Positions 26,747 through 35,368 of a stretch of 64,000 bases of DNA are shown piece by piece. Each line of letters starts with the position of its first letter. Position 1 is the stretch's first letter. The stretch spans positions 310,001-374,000 of the forward strand of contig NZ_LVYD01000013.1 in assembly GCF_002077945.1 (NCBI RefSeq). Direction: 5' to 3'. The notes below the pieces were generated by a model. That model was not told where the DNA came from. It worked only from the letters and a program-made list of their open reading frames with translations, and searched no databases. A program made the position numbers and the translations under genes. This DNA is from Niastella vici (GTDB lineage: Bacteria; Bacteroidota; Bacteroidia; Chitinophagales; Chitinophagaceae).

Positions 26747-29030
26747 CACACCATATAGTATATGGCTGGTACTGTGTGTAACATTCTTTTATGCCTGTTC
26801 CAGCACAAAGAACCTGCCGCCCGGCGATGCATTGTATACGGGGGCGAAGATCAATTTTAAGGATAATGCCATTTCGGGCAAAAAGAAAAGGGCCCTGCGC
26901 AGTACGCTCGTATCGCTTACCCGGCCTGTGCCTAATACAAAATTTTTAGGGCTGCGAATTAAATTGAGTGTGTACAATACATTTGCGCATGCCAAACGGT
27001 TTCCGGGCAAATGGCTGCGCGACCGGTTCGGCCAACCACCTGTATTATTAAGCGCGGTCAACCTCGATCATAATGTTCAGGTATTGCAAAACTATCTTAT
27101 AAATAAGGGATATTTTAATGCAAAAGTAGCGGGCGATACCACGGTAAAAGGCAAAAAAGCAACTGCCGATTATAATAGTCGAACAAGCGATCAATACCAC
27201 ATACAAAAGGTTGCCTTCAGGGGCGATACATCGGTAGTGAACAGAACCGTTCAGGAAACAATGCCCAAGACACTGCTGAAGACAAATAACCCCTTCGATC
27301 TGGATGTTATAACAGCAGAAAGGCAACGGATCGACAACTACCTGAAGGAAAATGGCTTCTATTTTTTCAGTCCTGAATACATTCTTGTAAAAGCAGATAC
27401 TACGGTAGGTAATAATAAAGTGGACCTTTTTGTAACGGTTAAACCAACCACACCAACCGAAGCACAAAAGGCATTTCGCATCAAGGATGTATGGATCTAT
27501 ACCGGTTTCAACCTGGAACCGGGTCAAATGGATACCAGTAAAGCAGATGTAAAATATTATAAGGGGTATTACGTAGTTGACAGAAGGAATATTTACAAGC
27601 CCAAATTATTTCAGCAATCCATGGCTTTCGATCCCGGCGATTTGTATAACCGCACCGATCACAATGCCAGCATCAGCCGGTTGATCAATATGAATATATT
27701 CAAATTCGTAAAGAACCGGTTTGAAGTGGTGCCCAATGCTGATTCGGCGCAATTGAATGCTTATTATTATCTAACCCGCCTGCCCAAGAAGTCGCTGCGT
27801 GCTGAGTTGAACGGCAATACAAAATCGAACAACCTTACCGGTTCAAACATAAGCATCAGTTGGCGCAACCGCAATGCCTTGCGCGGCGGTGAGCTGTTTA
27901 CGATAAAAGCATCGGCCGGTTTTGAAGTGCAATACAGTGGTCAGTTCCAGGGCTACAATACATTGCGGTATGGGCTGGAACCTTCTTTCTCGTTCCCCCG
28001 CTTTTTGGTGCCCTTCTTTAATTTCAATACAAAAGGCGGCTTTTTGCCCCGTACAACGATAAAGCTCGGTTATGATGTATTACAGCGGCAAAAGCTGTAT
28101 ACCATGAATTCTTTCCGCGCCAGTTATGGCTATACCTGGAAGGAATCTATTCAAAAGGAACATGAGTTAAACCCGATCAGTATTAATTATGTTCAACCCA
28201 TAAATGTTACCCCGGAATACAACGACAGTGCGTTAAAGAACCCCACGCTGTTAAAAGCCATCGAAAAGCAGTTTATACTGGGTTCAGATTACACCTATAC
28301 CTATACGAACGTGCTCACCTATAAGCCCACGAACGGATTTTACTTTAGCGGGGGCATCGATCTGTCGGGCAATGTAGCTGGCGCGGTAACCGGCGCCAAT
28401 ATCAGGAAACAGGATACGGCAAAAATATTCGGTGCACAGTTCTCGGAATACACCCGTTTGCAATCAGATTTCAGGTATTACCGCAAAGTGGGGCAAAACT
28501 CTGTATTTGCCAATCGTATAATGGTGGGCATTGGTATACCATACGGAAATTCGAACCAGCTGCCTTATATAAAACAATTCTTTTCGGGTGGTAATAACAG
28601 CATCAGGGCCTTCAGAAGCCGTTCGGTTGGGCCGGGTACCTATGAGGCGCCAAAAGATTCTGGTTTACTTTCAGAGCAACCGGGTGATCTAAAGCTTGAA
28701 CTGAACACCGAATTGCGTTTCCCGTTGGCAGGCATTGTGCAGGGCGCGGTGTTTGTTGATGCCGGGAATGTGTGGTTGTTCAATGCAGACAGTACCAAGC
28801 CGGGCGCTCAATTTACCAGTAAATTCATGAGCCAGCTGGCCGCAGGCGCCGGGGTGGGTATTCGCTTTGACCTGAGCTTCCTGGTATTGCGGCTCGATCT
28901 GGCCTTCCCCATACGTAAGCCCTGGCTGGAACCGGGAAAAAGATGGGTGCTGAACCAGGTTGATTTTGGCAGCAGCCAGTGGCGGAGTGATAACCTGGTA
29001 TTCAATCTGGCTATTGGTTATCCTTTCTAG
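26733..29030 (+). CDS. tamL: TamL: lipoprotein TamA/BamA-family outer-membrane protein
   Basis: A 765-residue Omp85-family protein, GTG start overlapping the end of tamB by 14 nt. Unlike E. coli TamA it has a lipobox (FYAC, Cys22) rather than a plain signal peptide, as in the Bacteroidota lipoprotein variant TamL. POTRA-like regions (about 90-330) precede a 16-strand barrel with SGGNNSIRAFRSRSVGPG (near 620) and a terminal Phe. With TamB it assembles outer-membrane proteins. It ends 4 nt inside the convergent AsmA-like gene. Confidence 0.92.
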   Translation: MKTVSTPYSIWLVLCVTFFYACSSTKNLPPGDALYTGAKINFKDNAISGKKKRALRSTLVSLTRPVPNTKFLGLRIKLSVYNTFAHAKRFPGKWLRDRFGQPPVLLSAVNLDHNVQVLQNYLINKGYFNAKVAGDTTVKGKKATADYNSRTSDQYHIQKVAFRGDTSVVNRTVQETMPKTLLKTNNPFDLDVITAERQRIDNYLKENGFYFFSPEYILVKADTTVGNNKVDLFVTVKPTTPTEAQKAFRIKDVWIYTGFNLEPGQMDTSKADVKYYKGYYVVDRRNIYKPKLFQQSMAFDPGDLYNRTDHNASISRLINMNIFKFVKNRFEVVPNADSAQLNAYYYLTRLPKKSLRAELNGNTKSNNLTGSNISISWRNRNALRGGELFTIKASAGFEVQYSGQFQGYNTLRYGLEPSFSFPRFLVPFFNFNTKGGFLPRTTIKLGYDVLQRQKLYTMNSFRASYGYTWKESIQKEHELNPISINYVQPINVTPEYNDSALKNPTLLKAIEKQFILGSDYTYTYTNVLTYKPTNGFYFSGGIDLSGNVAGAVTGANIRKQDTAKIFGAQFSEYTRLQSDFRYYRKVGQNSVFANRIMVGIGIPYGNSNQLPYIKQFFSGGNNSIRAFRSRSVGPGTYEAPKDSGLLSEQPGDLKLELNTELRFPLAGIVQGAVFVDAGNVWLFNADSTKPGAQFTSKFMSQLAAGAGVGIRFDLSFLVLRLDLAFPIRKPWLEPGKRWVLNQVDFGSSQWRSDNLVFNLAIGYPF

Positions 29031-30667
29031 CCTCCGGGCAGTTTCCCATCTATGCCAACTGTTTTCTGTGCGCCTTCAAAGATCGATTTCCAGATAAGCG
29101 TAAATAAGGTGCGGTAAATATCCCTTTGATGATTAACGGTAACTATGCGCACCGGTTTCTTTCCATCGGGATTGGCGTTAATGATCTTTATATTGGCCAG
29201 TAACGAGATCATTTTTCTGGCCTTGTAAGGCCCGGCTGTTTCTTCTTGCTTTAAAATTTTGATCTTTAAGTCGTCGTATAACAATTGAATAATGCCTTTG
29301 GCTTTATGGTCGTCGCCCATCAAATTAAAATCGAGGCTGTGGATATTGCCGGAGTTTATTTCAACCAGGGCCATGGGTTTGCTTAAGGGGTTGAAGATAG
29401 TGGCATCTGTGCCCTTCATGGAGCCGTTCAGGGTGAACCGGCCATTACTGCTGTTCAAATACAACTGCAAGGTTGCATTGACCGGAATTTTACCCTGTAA
29501 AAGGCTATTGAAATGAATGGTGCAAATTCCGTTATTATTCCTGCGGTTGGTAACATTCAATAAGCTGGCGTTTACGTTATCAAATACAAGGACGCCGCTA
29601 CTTCCGGTCAGTACTTCTTTTTCTTTGTATTCTATAGACCCATTTTGAACGACCACTTTTTTTATGGCCACATCAACCGGCACTTTTAAGAATTCCTGCT
29701 GCGGATAATGTCCCACCTTGCTTTCTTTTTTCATGGGATACGATTTGTCGCGAAATACTTTGAACTGCGCATTTTTGACAGTTAGTTCATTAGCTATCAA
29801 ATTACCATTCAGGATCTCCTGTACATTTACCTGTTTGAACAGCAGGTTGTACAGGTCAAAATCGAGCCGGTCGGTTTGCCATTTTACGGCGCGCATATGG
29901 GCAGCTTCGCCCAGTAACGGAATAATTTGCAAATGCTTTATGGCAAACGATCTGTTGGCCGAGCGCAACTCAATGCCGTTAAACTGGTAGTGGTATAAAT
30001 GGTCGCGTTTTCGTAGTAATAATTTATGTACGTCGAGTGAGGCATTTTCGGCAAACAACACCCGCGAGGTATCGGTGCTGGTGCTATCGCTGATGGTTAT
30101 ATGATGAAGCGTTGCGTTTATTTTTGATGCGCTGAAAATGGTGTCGCCGTTCGGCCAACGGCAAATATGGTAATCGGCATCGGTAATAAGAATGGTATCT
30201 ACGTTGATCTTCTGCAGCCCGCGCAACAGCACCTGGTATATTTTATCTTTTGTGGGGGTGGTGTCCTTTTCGGTTGCCGCGCGGCGACTGCGGTACATCG
30301 TTACCATGGGGCTGGTCAGTTTGATCCTGGTGGCCAGTACCTGTTTGTTGATCACTGCTGCATTTGTTTGTACACCGGTGATGTATACTTCAGGAACAGT
30401 AACACGTAATAAATTCCGCGGCAGAGTACTGTCAGTCGCTTTTTTGTATGTGGTATCTGGAATAAGTTGAAGGTTTTTTATAAGTATTTCTCCATCCACT
30501 TCATCAATGTCAACAGTATCGTAAGTGATGCGGTATAAACTATCCGATTTGAGGAATACCAGTTCGGGAACTTTTTTATGGAGGAAATCGCGGCGCCATC
30601 TTTTGTAGTAAACTATACCGGCTGCAATGAGCAGGATAAGGAATAACAGGAAGATGAGCTTTTTCAT
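29027..30667 (-). CDS. AsmA-like membrane-anchored periplasmic protein
   Basis: A 546-residue protein with an N-terminal transmembrane helix (about 3-20) and a long beta-rich periplasmic part of AsmA/DUF748-like character (repeated short strands, GTDATIFNPLSKPMALVEINSG near 420). Such proteins are thought to move lipids between membranes or act with Tam/Bam systems. Its stop codon overlaps the tamL stop by 4 nt in convergent orientation. The family call is by composition and context, not a named domain. Confidence 0.72.
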   Translation of the reverse strand: MKKLIFLLFLILLIAAGIVYYKRWRRDFLHKKVPELVFLKSDSLYRITYDTVDIDEVDGEILIKNLQLIPDTTYKKATDSTLPRNLLRVTVPEVYITGVQTNAAVINKQVLATRIKLTSPMVTMYRSRRAATEKDTTPTKDKIYQVLLRGLQKINVDTILITDADYHICRWPNGDTIFSASKINATLHHITISDSTSTDTSRVLFAENASLDVHKLLLRKRDHLYHYQFNGIELRSANRSFAIKHLQIIPLLGEAAHMRAVKWQTDRLDFDLYNLLFKQVNVQEILNGNLIANELTVKNAQFKVFRDKSYPMKKESKVGHYPQQEFLKVPVDVAIKKVVVQNGSIEYKEKEVLTGSSGVLVFDNVNASLLNVTNRRNNNGICTIHFNSLLQGKIPVNATLQLYLNSSNGRFTLNGSMKGTDATIFNPLSKPMALVEINSGNIHSLDFNLMGDDHKAKGIIQLLYDDLKIKILKQEETAGPYKARKMISLLANIKIINANPDGKKPVRIVTVNHQRDIYRTLFTLIWKSIFEGAQKTVGIDGKLPGG

Positions 30668-30725
30668 TAACGTTGTCTTTTAGGGGTTGCGTTTAAATGA
30701 TACCGGTATACCTATTCGTGAATGG

Positions 30726-30875
30726 TTAAAACATACGTTTTATTCTGCGGCCTGCACGCGATGTTTTGTTCACTAAAAAATGCATCCAGTCGAACACATG
30801 TCCTGCTCCGCACAATAAACAAACATTTATCATGGCTACGAAAACCGTTTTTGACCATTTAAATAATTTACTCAT
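30726..30875 (-). CDS. Putative 49-residue membrane-active small protein
   Basis: A complete frame, MSKLFKWSKTVFVAMINVCLL..., of 49 codons. It has one hydrophobic segment (about 11-24), a His/Asp/Trp-containing middle (GHVFDWMHF) and a basic tail (RAGRRIKRMF). It is 58 nt upstream of the AsmA-like gene on the same strand. No family recognised. The composition is protein-like, but coding is not proven. Confidence 0.4.
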   Translation of the reverse strand: MSKLFKWSKTVFVAMINVCLLCGAGHVFDWMHFLVNKTSRAGRRIKRMF

Positions 30876-31077
30876 ATCTATCGTGAATTAGGTTCTGTGA
30901 TACATAAAAAATTATTGTGCCTGCTATAGTGGGTATGAAAGAAACTAACCAATTTGTGGCAACGAATGAGGATATATTTCCACGGGAAAATGTTTTGAAT
31001 ATAGAACCCGCCTGAGTTTCAGTCAAAGGCACGGGATTTTAACAAGTAACTGAAATGAAACCTATAAAATTTTTCTT

Positions 31078-31734
31078 ATGAAAAGGATTATGTGTGCTGC
31101 CTTATTATCGGCCGCTTTTTTAACAGGAACTGCAGGGCTTGCGCAGGAGCAGCAAACACCGGCAGAGAAGGCCTTATCGCCCAAATTTGGTATCAAGGGA
31201 GGGGTGAACCTCACCAATATGTATGTGAAAGATGTATCTGATGAGAACATGAAAGTTGGTTTCAATGCCGGCTTCTTTGCGAAGCTGCCTGTTGCCCGGG
31301 GCTTTTCCATTCAGCCTGAATTGTTGTACACCAGCAAGGGCGCCAAGGAAACGTATAACAATTTTGTTGAAGGGAAAGGGGAGTACAGGTTCAATTTAAA
31401 TTACATTGAATTACCGGTGCTGGCGGTGTTTAACGTTGCCAAAAATTTCAATGTGCATGTAGGTCCGTATGTGTCTTATCTCGCTGCTGCGAATATCAAA
31501 GACCTGAAAGATGATGGTACTATACATGAGATCACTGACCTCGATGCAGAAAACTTCAATCGTTTTGACTATGGTGTAGCTGGTGGGTTTGGCATAGATA
31601 TTTCTAATTTCACTTTGGGTGCCCGCTATAATTACGGGTTCCGGGAAATAGGAAAATCTGGTAGCCTGTCTGGACAATTGACAAAAGACTCCAAGAACAG
31701 CGCTATCTCATTATATATCGGAATAGGATTTTGA
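31078..31734 (+). CDS. PorT-like outer-membrane beta-barrel protein
   Basis: A 218-residue protein with a signal peptide (about 1-22, ending LAQ). Its barrel pattern is typical of the porin-T/OMP_b-brl_2 family, beginning FGIKGGVNLTNMYV, with LNYIELPVLAVF in the middle and ending in SLYIGIGF. In T9SS organisms one such protein (PorT) is a secretion factor, but this family is large and most members are uncharacterised. A terminator follows. Confidence 0.85.
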   Translation: MKRIMCAALLSAAFLTGTAGLAQEQQTPAEKALSPKFGIKGGVNLTNMYVKDVSDENMKVGFNAGFFAKLPVARGFSIQPELLYTSKGAKETYNNFVEGKGEYRFNLNYIELPVLAVFNVAKNFNVHVGPYVSYLAAANIKDLKDDGTIHEITDLDAENFNRFDYGVAGGFGIDISNFTLGARYNYGFREIGKSGSLSGQLTKDSKNSAISLYIGIGF

Positions 31735-31763
31735 GCGATACGGGTTTGAGGATTTCAAGAAAA

Positions 31764-31795
31764 GCCCCGATGTATTTCGTCGGGGTTTTTGTTTT
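31764..31795 (+). terminator. Rho-independent terminator after the barrel gene
   Basis: CCCCGA pairs with TCGGGG over a 9-nt loop and is followed by TTTTT. A GAGCAGAGTCGAAG motif follows at about 31796. Confidence 0.8.
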
Positions 31796-31816
31796 GAGCA
31801 GAGTCGAAGAACTCGG

Positions 31817-33304
31817 TTACTCAACATTTTCCTGTTTTTCTATTTTCATTTTCTCACTTCCTTCGGCATTTTTGGGGAAGGTAATGATGAAGGAAGTTCC
31901 CACATTCAATGCAGATTTCACATCAATAGCGCCTTTGTTCGATTGTATAATGTTCAGCGTGCTTGCGAGGCCCAGCCCCATACCATTGCGTTTGGAAGTG
32001 AAATACGGTTCAAACAGGCGCGAGATATTTTCTTCACTGATGCCGCAGCCATTGTCACTGATAACAATGCTGGGGTCGGGATCGTGGTGTATGACCACTG
32101 AAATTCTTCCCTGTTTATGGTTTATAGCTTCTGTGGCGTTGATGAGAATATTCGAGAACGCCAGTTTTAATTTTTCCTTATCAACAGTTACCATAACCGG
32201 CACATCGGGATATTTTATTTCCAGTTTTATGCGCTGTAAGGTTAGCCGGTCAATGGCATCGAGCACGCTTTCATCCATGATGCTCTGCAGCACATGCGAT
32301 TCCATTTTCATTTCAGCCGGCCGCGATGAGTTCAGCAGCTCGGTAATGAGTGCCCCAATGCGATTGCTGTTGCGCTGAATGATCTCGAGATAGGTAGAAT
32401 CATTATCCTCAACCGCTTCTTCGCGAAGGTGTTCAACCGACAGGTTGATGTTGTTGAGCGGGTTACGTACTTCGTGGGCCAGGGTGCGAACAAGACGGCC
32501 GGCAGCTGCCAGCTTTTCAATTTGCAGGGTTGCTTTTTCTGCTTTTTTCAGGTTGGTGATATCGTGTACGATCCCCTGCATGTAATCCTTGTTAATATTA
32601 TCCGATTCGAGGGAAGCGGAAATGACGCAGATGCGGTGTTCGCCCTGTTTGGTGCGGATCTCTATTTCGAGGTCATTTACCTCCTGCCGCGTGGCAAAGT
32701 AATACCTGAACCTTTCTTCCTCTTTTTTCTGAATAAAGAGGTCGTAAACGCTTATCAGCATCAGTTCTTCTTTGGTGTAACCCAGCAGGTCGGTGGTGGC
32801 GCTGTTCACATCCTTGAACCGGCCCTGCCGGTCGGCGGTGAACACCATATCTTTCGACCGCTCGAACATATTGCGGTATTTGCGCTCATTGGCCCTGAGG
32901 GCTTTTACAGAAGCCGATCTTTCCAGGGCATAACGAATAGAGCGTTCAAGCTTTTCTTCGTTCAATTCGCCTTTTACGAGGTAGTCCATGGCGCCTACGC
33001 GCATGGCTTCCATGTCAACCGTATGATTGCCTTTACCGGTGAGCAGGATCACCGGTTCTTCACAGCCTGCGGCAACGGCTTCCTTCAACAGGTCGAGACC
33101 GGTTTTGGCGCCCAGGCGGTAATCGATAAAGTAAATGTCGAATGCCCGGCTTTTCATTTGATCAAGCGCCTCTTTGTAAGAGTAACACCAGGTTAATGAG
33201 AACCCCGACGATGGTATATTGCGAATAAGATCGCTGGTAATTAAATAATCGTCCTCGTCATCGTCCACAATGAGAATGCGGGCCTGTAAGTTGGATACTG
33301 TCAT
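31817..33304 (-). CDS. Hybrid histidine kinase, receiver-PAS-kinase
   Basis: A 495-residue cytoplasmic sensor. Residues 8-130 are a receiver domain with phospho-acceptor Asp61. A PAS domain (about 145-260) follows, then HisKA with LAHEVRNPLNNI (histidine near 285), and a HATPase domain with N-box LKLAFSNILINATEAI, DNGCGIS and GMGLGLAST. There is no transmembrane segment. The receiver at the N-terminus means it takes phosphate from another kinase. It lies 8 nt after the preceding PAS kinase gene, so the two are co-transcribed. Confidence 0.95.
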   Translation of the reverse strand: MTVSNLQARILIVDDDEDDYLITSDLIRNIPSSGFSLTWCYSYKEALDQMKSRAFDIYFIDYRLGAKTGLDLLKEAVAAGCEEPVILLTGKGNHTVDMEAMRVGAMDYLVKGELNEEKLERSIRYALERSASVKALRANERKYRNMFERSKDMVFTADRQGRFKDVNSATTDLLGYTKEELMLISVYDLFIQKKEEERFRYYFATRQEVNDLEIEIRTKQGEHRICVISASLESDNINKDYMQGIVHDITNLKKAEKATLQIEKLAAAGRLVRTLAHEVRNPLNNINLSVEHLREEAVEDNDSTYLEIIQRNSNRIGALITELLNSSRPAEMKMESHVLQSIMDESVLDAIDRLTLQRIKLEIKYPDVPVMVTVDKEKLKLAFSNILINATEAINHKQGRISVVIHHDPDPSIVISDNGCGISEENISRLFEPYFTSKRNGMGLGLASTLNIIQSNKGAIDVKSALNVGTSFIITFPKNAEGSEKMKIEKQENVE

Positions 33305-33312
33305 CGATAAAT

Positions 33313-35310
33313 TTATTGATGTTCCGGCAATATTATAGTAAAGGTAGCGCCATTATCCGGTTCGCCGGTTGCATAAATAAGGCCTTTGTGCTGGTCGATA
33401 ATTTTCTTGCAAATGGCCAGTCCGATACCCGAACCGGGGTATTCTGTTTTGCCATGTAACCGTTGAAATATCTGGAAGATCCGTTCCCGGTATTCCGGTT
33501 CAAACCCGATACCGTTATCTGCGAAATCGATCCTGAACCAGGTATTACCGGTGTCGAGATGGTGCTGTTCTTTTTGCCGGCGCGATAATCGTAAACACCG
33601 GATGGTTATGTTGGGATGGGAATCAGGTTTCCTGAATTTGATGGAATTATTTAACAGGTTATCGAACAATTGTTTCATTTGGGAAGGTATTGCTTCAATA
33701 ACCGGTAACGCATCTGTATGTATAGCTGAAACGGTTTCTTCAATTTTAAGCTCCAGATCGGTTTGCACTTCTTTTAGGATACTGTTGAGGTCAACGGCGG
33801 TAAATGGCTGGTTGCTGCGGGCTGTGCGGCTGAACTCGAGCAGGGTATCTATGAGGTGGCGCATGTTCTCAACCGAAGCGGCAATGCGGGTGAGGTACAG
33901 TTTGCCATCGGCCCCCAGTTCGTTTTTGTATTTGCTCTCAAGGCGTTCAATAAAGGTGGTGATCTTCCGCAGCGGCTCGTTCATGTCGTGGGAAGCCACG
34001 TATGCAAACTCTTCGAGTTCTTTGTTGGAACGGTCGAGGTCCTTTATTTTTTCTTCCAGGTTCGACTGGTACAGATGCAACCGGGTAATGTCGCGTGTGG
34101 TGCCAATGGTCTTTATCCAGTTTCCTTCACTGTCATAAAATAATTTCCCCGACGTTTCTATTCTTTTTAAACTGCCATCATTCGTTTTGATCTCATATTC
34201 CGCAACGAAATTCTCCGGTTTTTCTTTTTTGGCTATTACATCATCAAGAAATGACCTGCTTTTTTCATAATGCTCCTCATTCATGTGCTTCTGATACAGC
34301 GCTTCGTTCACGATCACTTTGTTCTTGTCTGTATCCGGATCATAGCCGAACAGGCGGTACATGCCATCTGACCAGAAGAAGTTTCCGGTGCGGGCTTCAA
34401 CCTCCCAGGTGCCATAATCCAGATATTCTTCATTTTCCTGTTTCATAGCCTTATAGGAAGCCAGGTCGCGGTACAATTGTGATTGTTCGGTGATATCGAT
34501 GGTGCTGCCAACTACGCGCAGCAATTCATCTTTATCATTGCGGAACACTTTGGCTTTTTCCCTTACGTCTTTAACACGGCCATTGCGGTCATGTATCTTG
34601 TAATAAAGATCATATTCGTGATGAATAAGATGATCTTTCCTGTTATACAGCACTTTGTCGCGGTCGCTTTCCAGTACATGCTGCAGATAAAAATCAGGTG
34701 TTATGTTGAGTTTGTCTTTTTCTGATTTAGGATCGTAACCCAAAATCCTGTACAGGCCATTGCTCCAGGTGATCCTGTTTTCGGGCACGCTCCATTCCCA
34801 TACCCCGAATTTGAGCAGCTCCTGGGTGTCGTTAAACAGTTCATCAATACGTTTGAACTGGTTTCCGGTCTCTACTTCTTCGGTAACGTCCTGGGCAATG
34901 AATAATATGGAGGCAGCCCTGCCCCTGGCATCGCGGTTGAGCACGGTGCCCATGGTACGAAAATATTTCCAGGTTCCGGTCTTTTGGATTAACCGGGAAG
35001 TATAGCTGTAGCTTTCATTATCCTTTAACGCATTGAACTTTTGGAGCTCCTTATTTACATTTTCCTGATCGTCTTTATGAACAATGCTCATGAGGTCGCT
35101 GTCCCAGGTAAGCACGTCATTAAATGAATAGCCGAGCAGCTCGGTCAGCTTGCTGTTGATATACTTTAGCTTATGGGTGTCAGCATCATAAATATAGACG
35201 ATCGCCGGAAAAAAATCGGTGATTTTATCCGGAAGCCCATCATTGCCGCTATTGGATTGAAACAAAAGCTTCAGAGGGTTAATCTCCTGGTTTATTAGTT
35301 GTTCCATCAA
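33313..35310 (-). CDS. Multi-PAS sensor histidine kinase
   Basis: A 665-residue cytoplasmic kinase with three PAS domains (about 30-150, 165-280, 290-420; WRFRT-like PAC ends such as GSTIDITEQ and GTTRDITRL). The kinase core has SHDMNEPLRKITTF with the phosphorylated His and HATPase motifs LFDNLLNNSIKF and DNGIGF. The SHDxxEPLR box places it with phytochrome-like kinases. It lies between the NtrC-type regulator and the receiver-PAS kinase, so it is a candidate partner for either. Confidence 0.94.
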   Translation of the reverse strand: MMEQLINQEINPLKLLFQSNSGNDGLPDKITDFFPAIVYIYDADTHKLKYINSKLTELLGYSFNDVLTWDSDLMSIVHKDDQENVNKELQKFNALKDNESYSYTSRLIQKTGTWKYFRTMGTVLNRDARGRAASILFIAQDVTEEVETGNQFKRIDELFNDTQELLKFGVWEWSVPENRITWSNGLYRILGYDPKSEKDKLNITPDFYLQHVLESDRDKVLYNRKDHLIHHEYDLYYKIHDRNGRVKDVREKAKVFRNDKDELLRVVGSTIDITEQSQLYRDLASYKAMKQENEEYLDYGTWEVEARTGNFFWSDGMYRLFGYDPDTDKNKVIVNEALYQKHMNEEHYEKSRSFLDDVIAKKEKPENFVAEYEIKTNDGSLKRIETSGKLFYDSEGNWIKTIGTTRDITRLHLYQSNLEEKIKDLDRSNKELEEFAYVASHDMNEPLRKITTFIERLESKYKNELGADGKLYLTRIAASVENMRHLIDTLLEFSRTARSNQPFTAVDLNSILKEVQTDLELKIEETVSAIHTDALPVIEAIPSQMKQLFDNLLNNSIKFRKPDSHPNITIRCLRLSRRQKEQHHLDTGNTWFRIDFADNGIGFEPEYRERIFQIFQRLHGKTEYPGSGIGLAICKKIIDQHKGLIYATGEPDNGATFTIILPEHQ

Positions 35311-35368
35311 AGCCTGGACTTATTAACAATTACCCATCGACAGGGTGATCGATATGTGATATATTATA

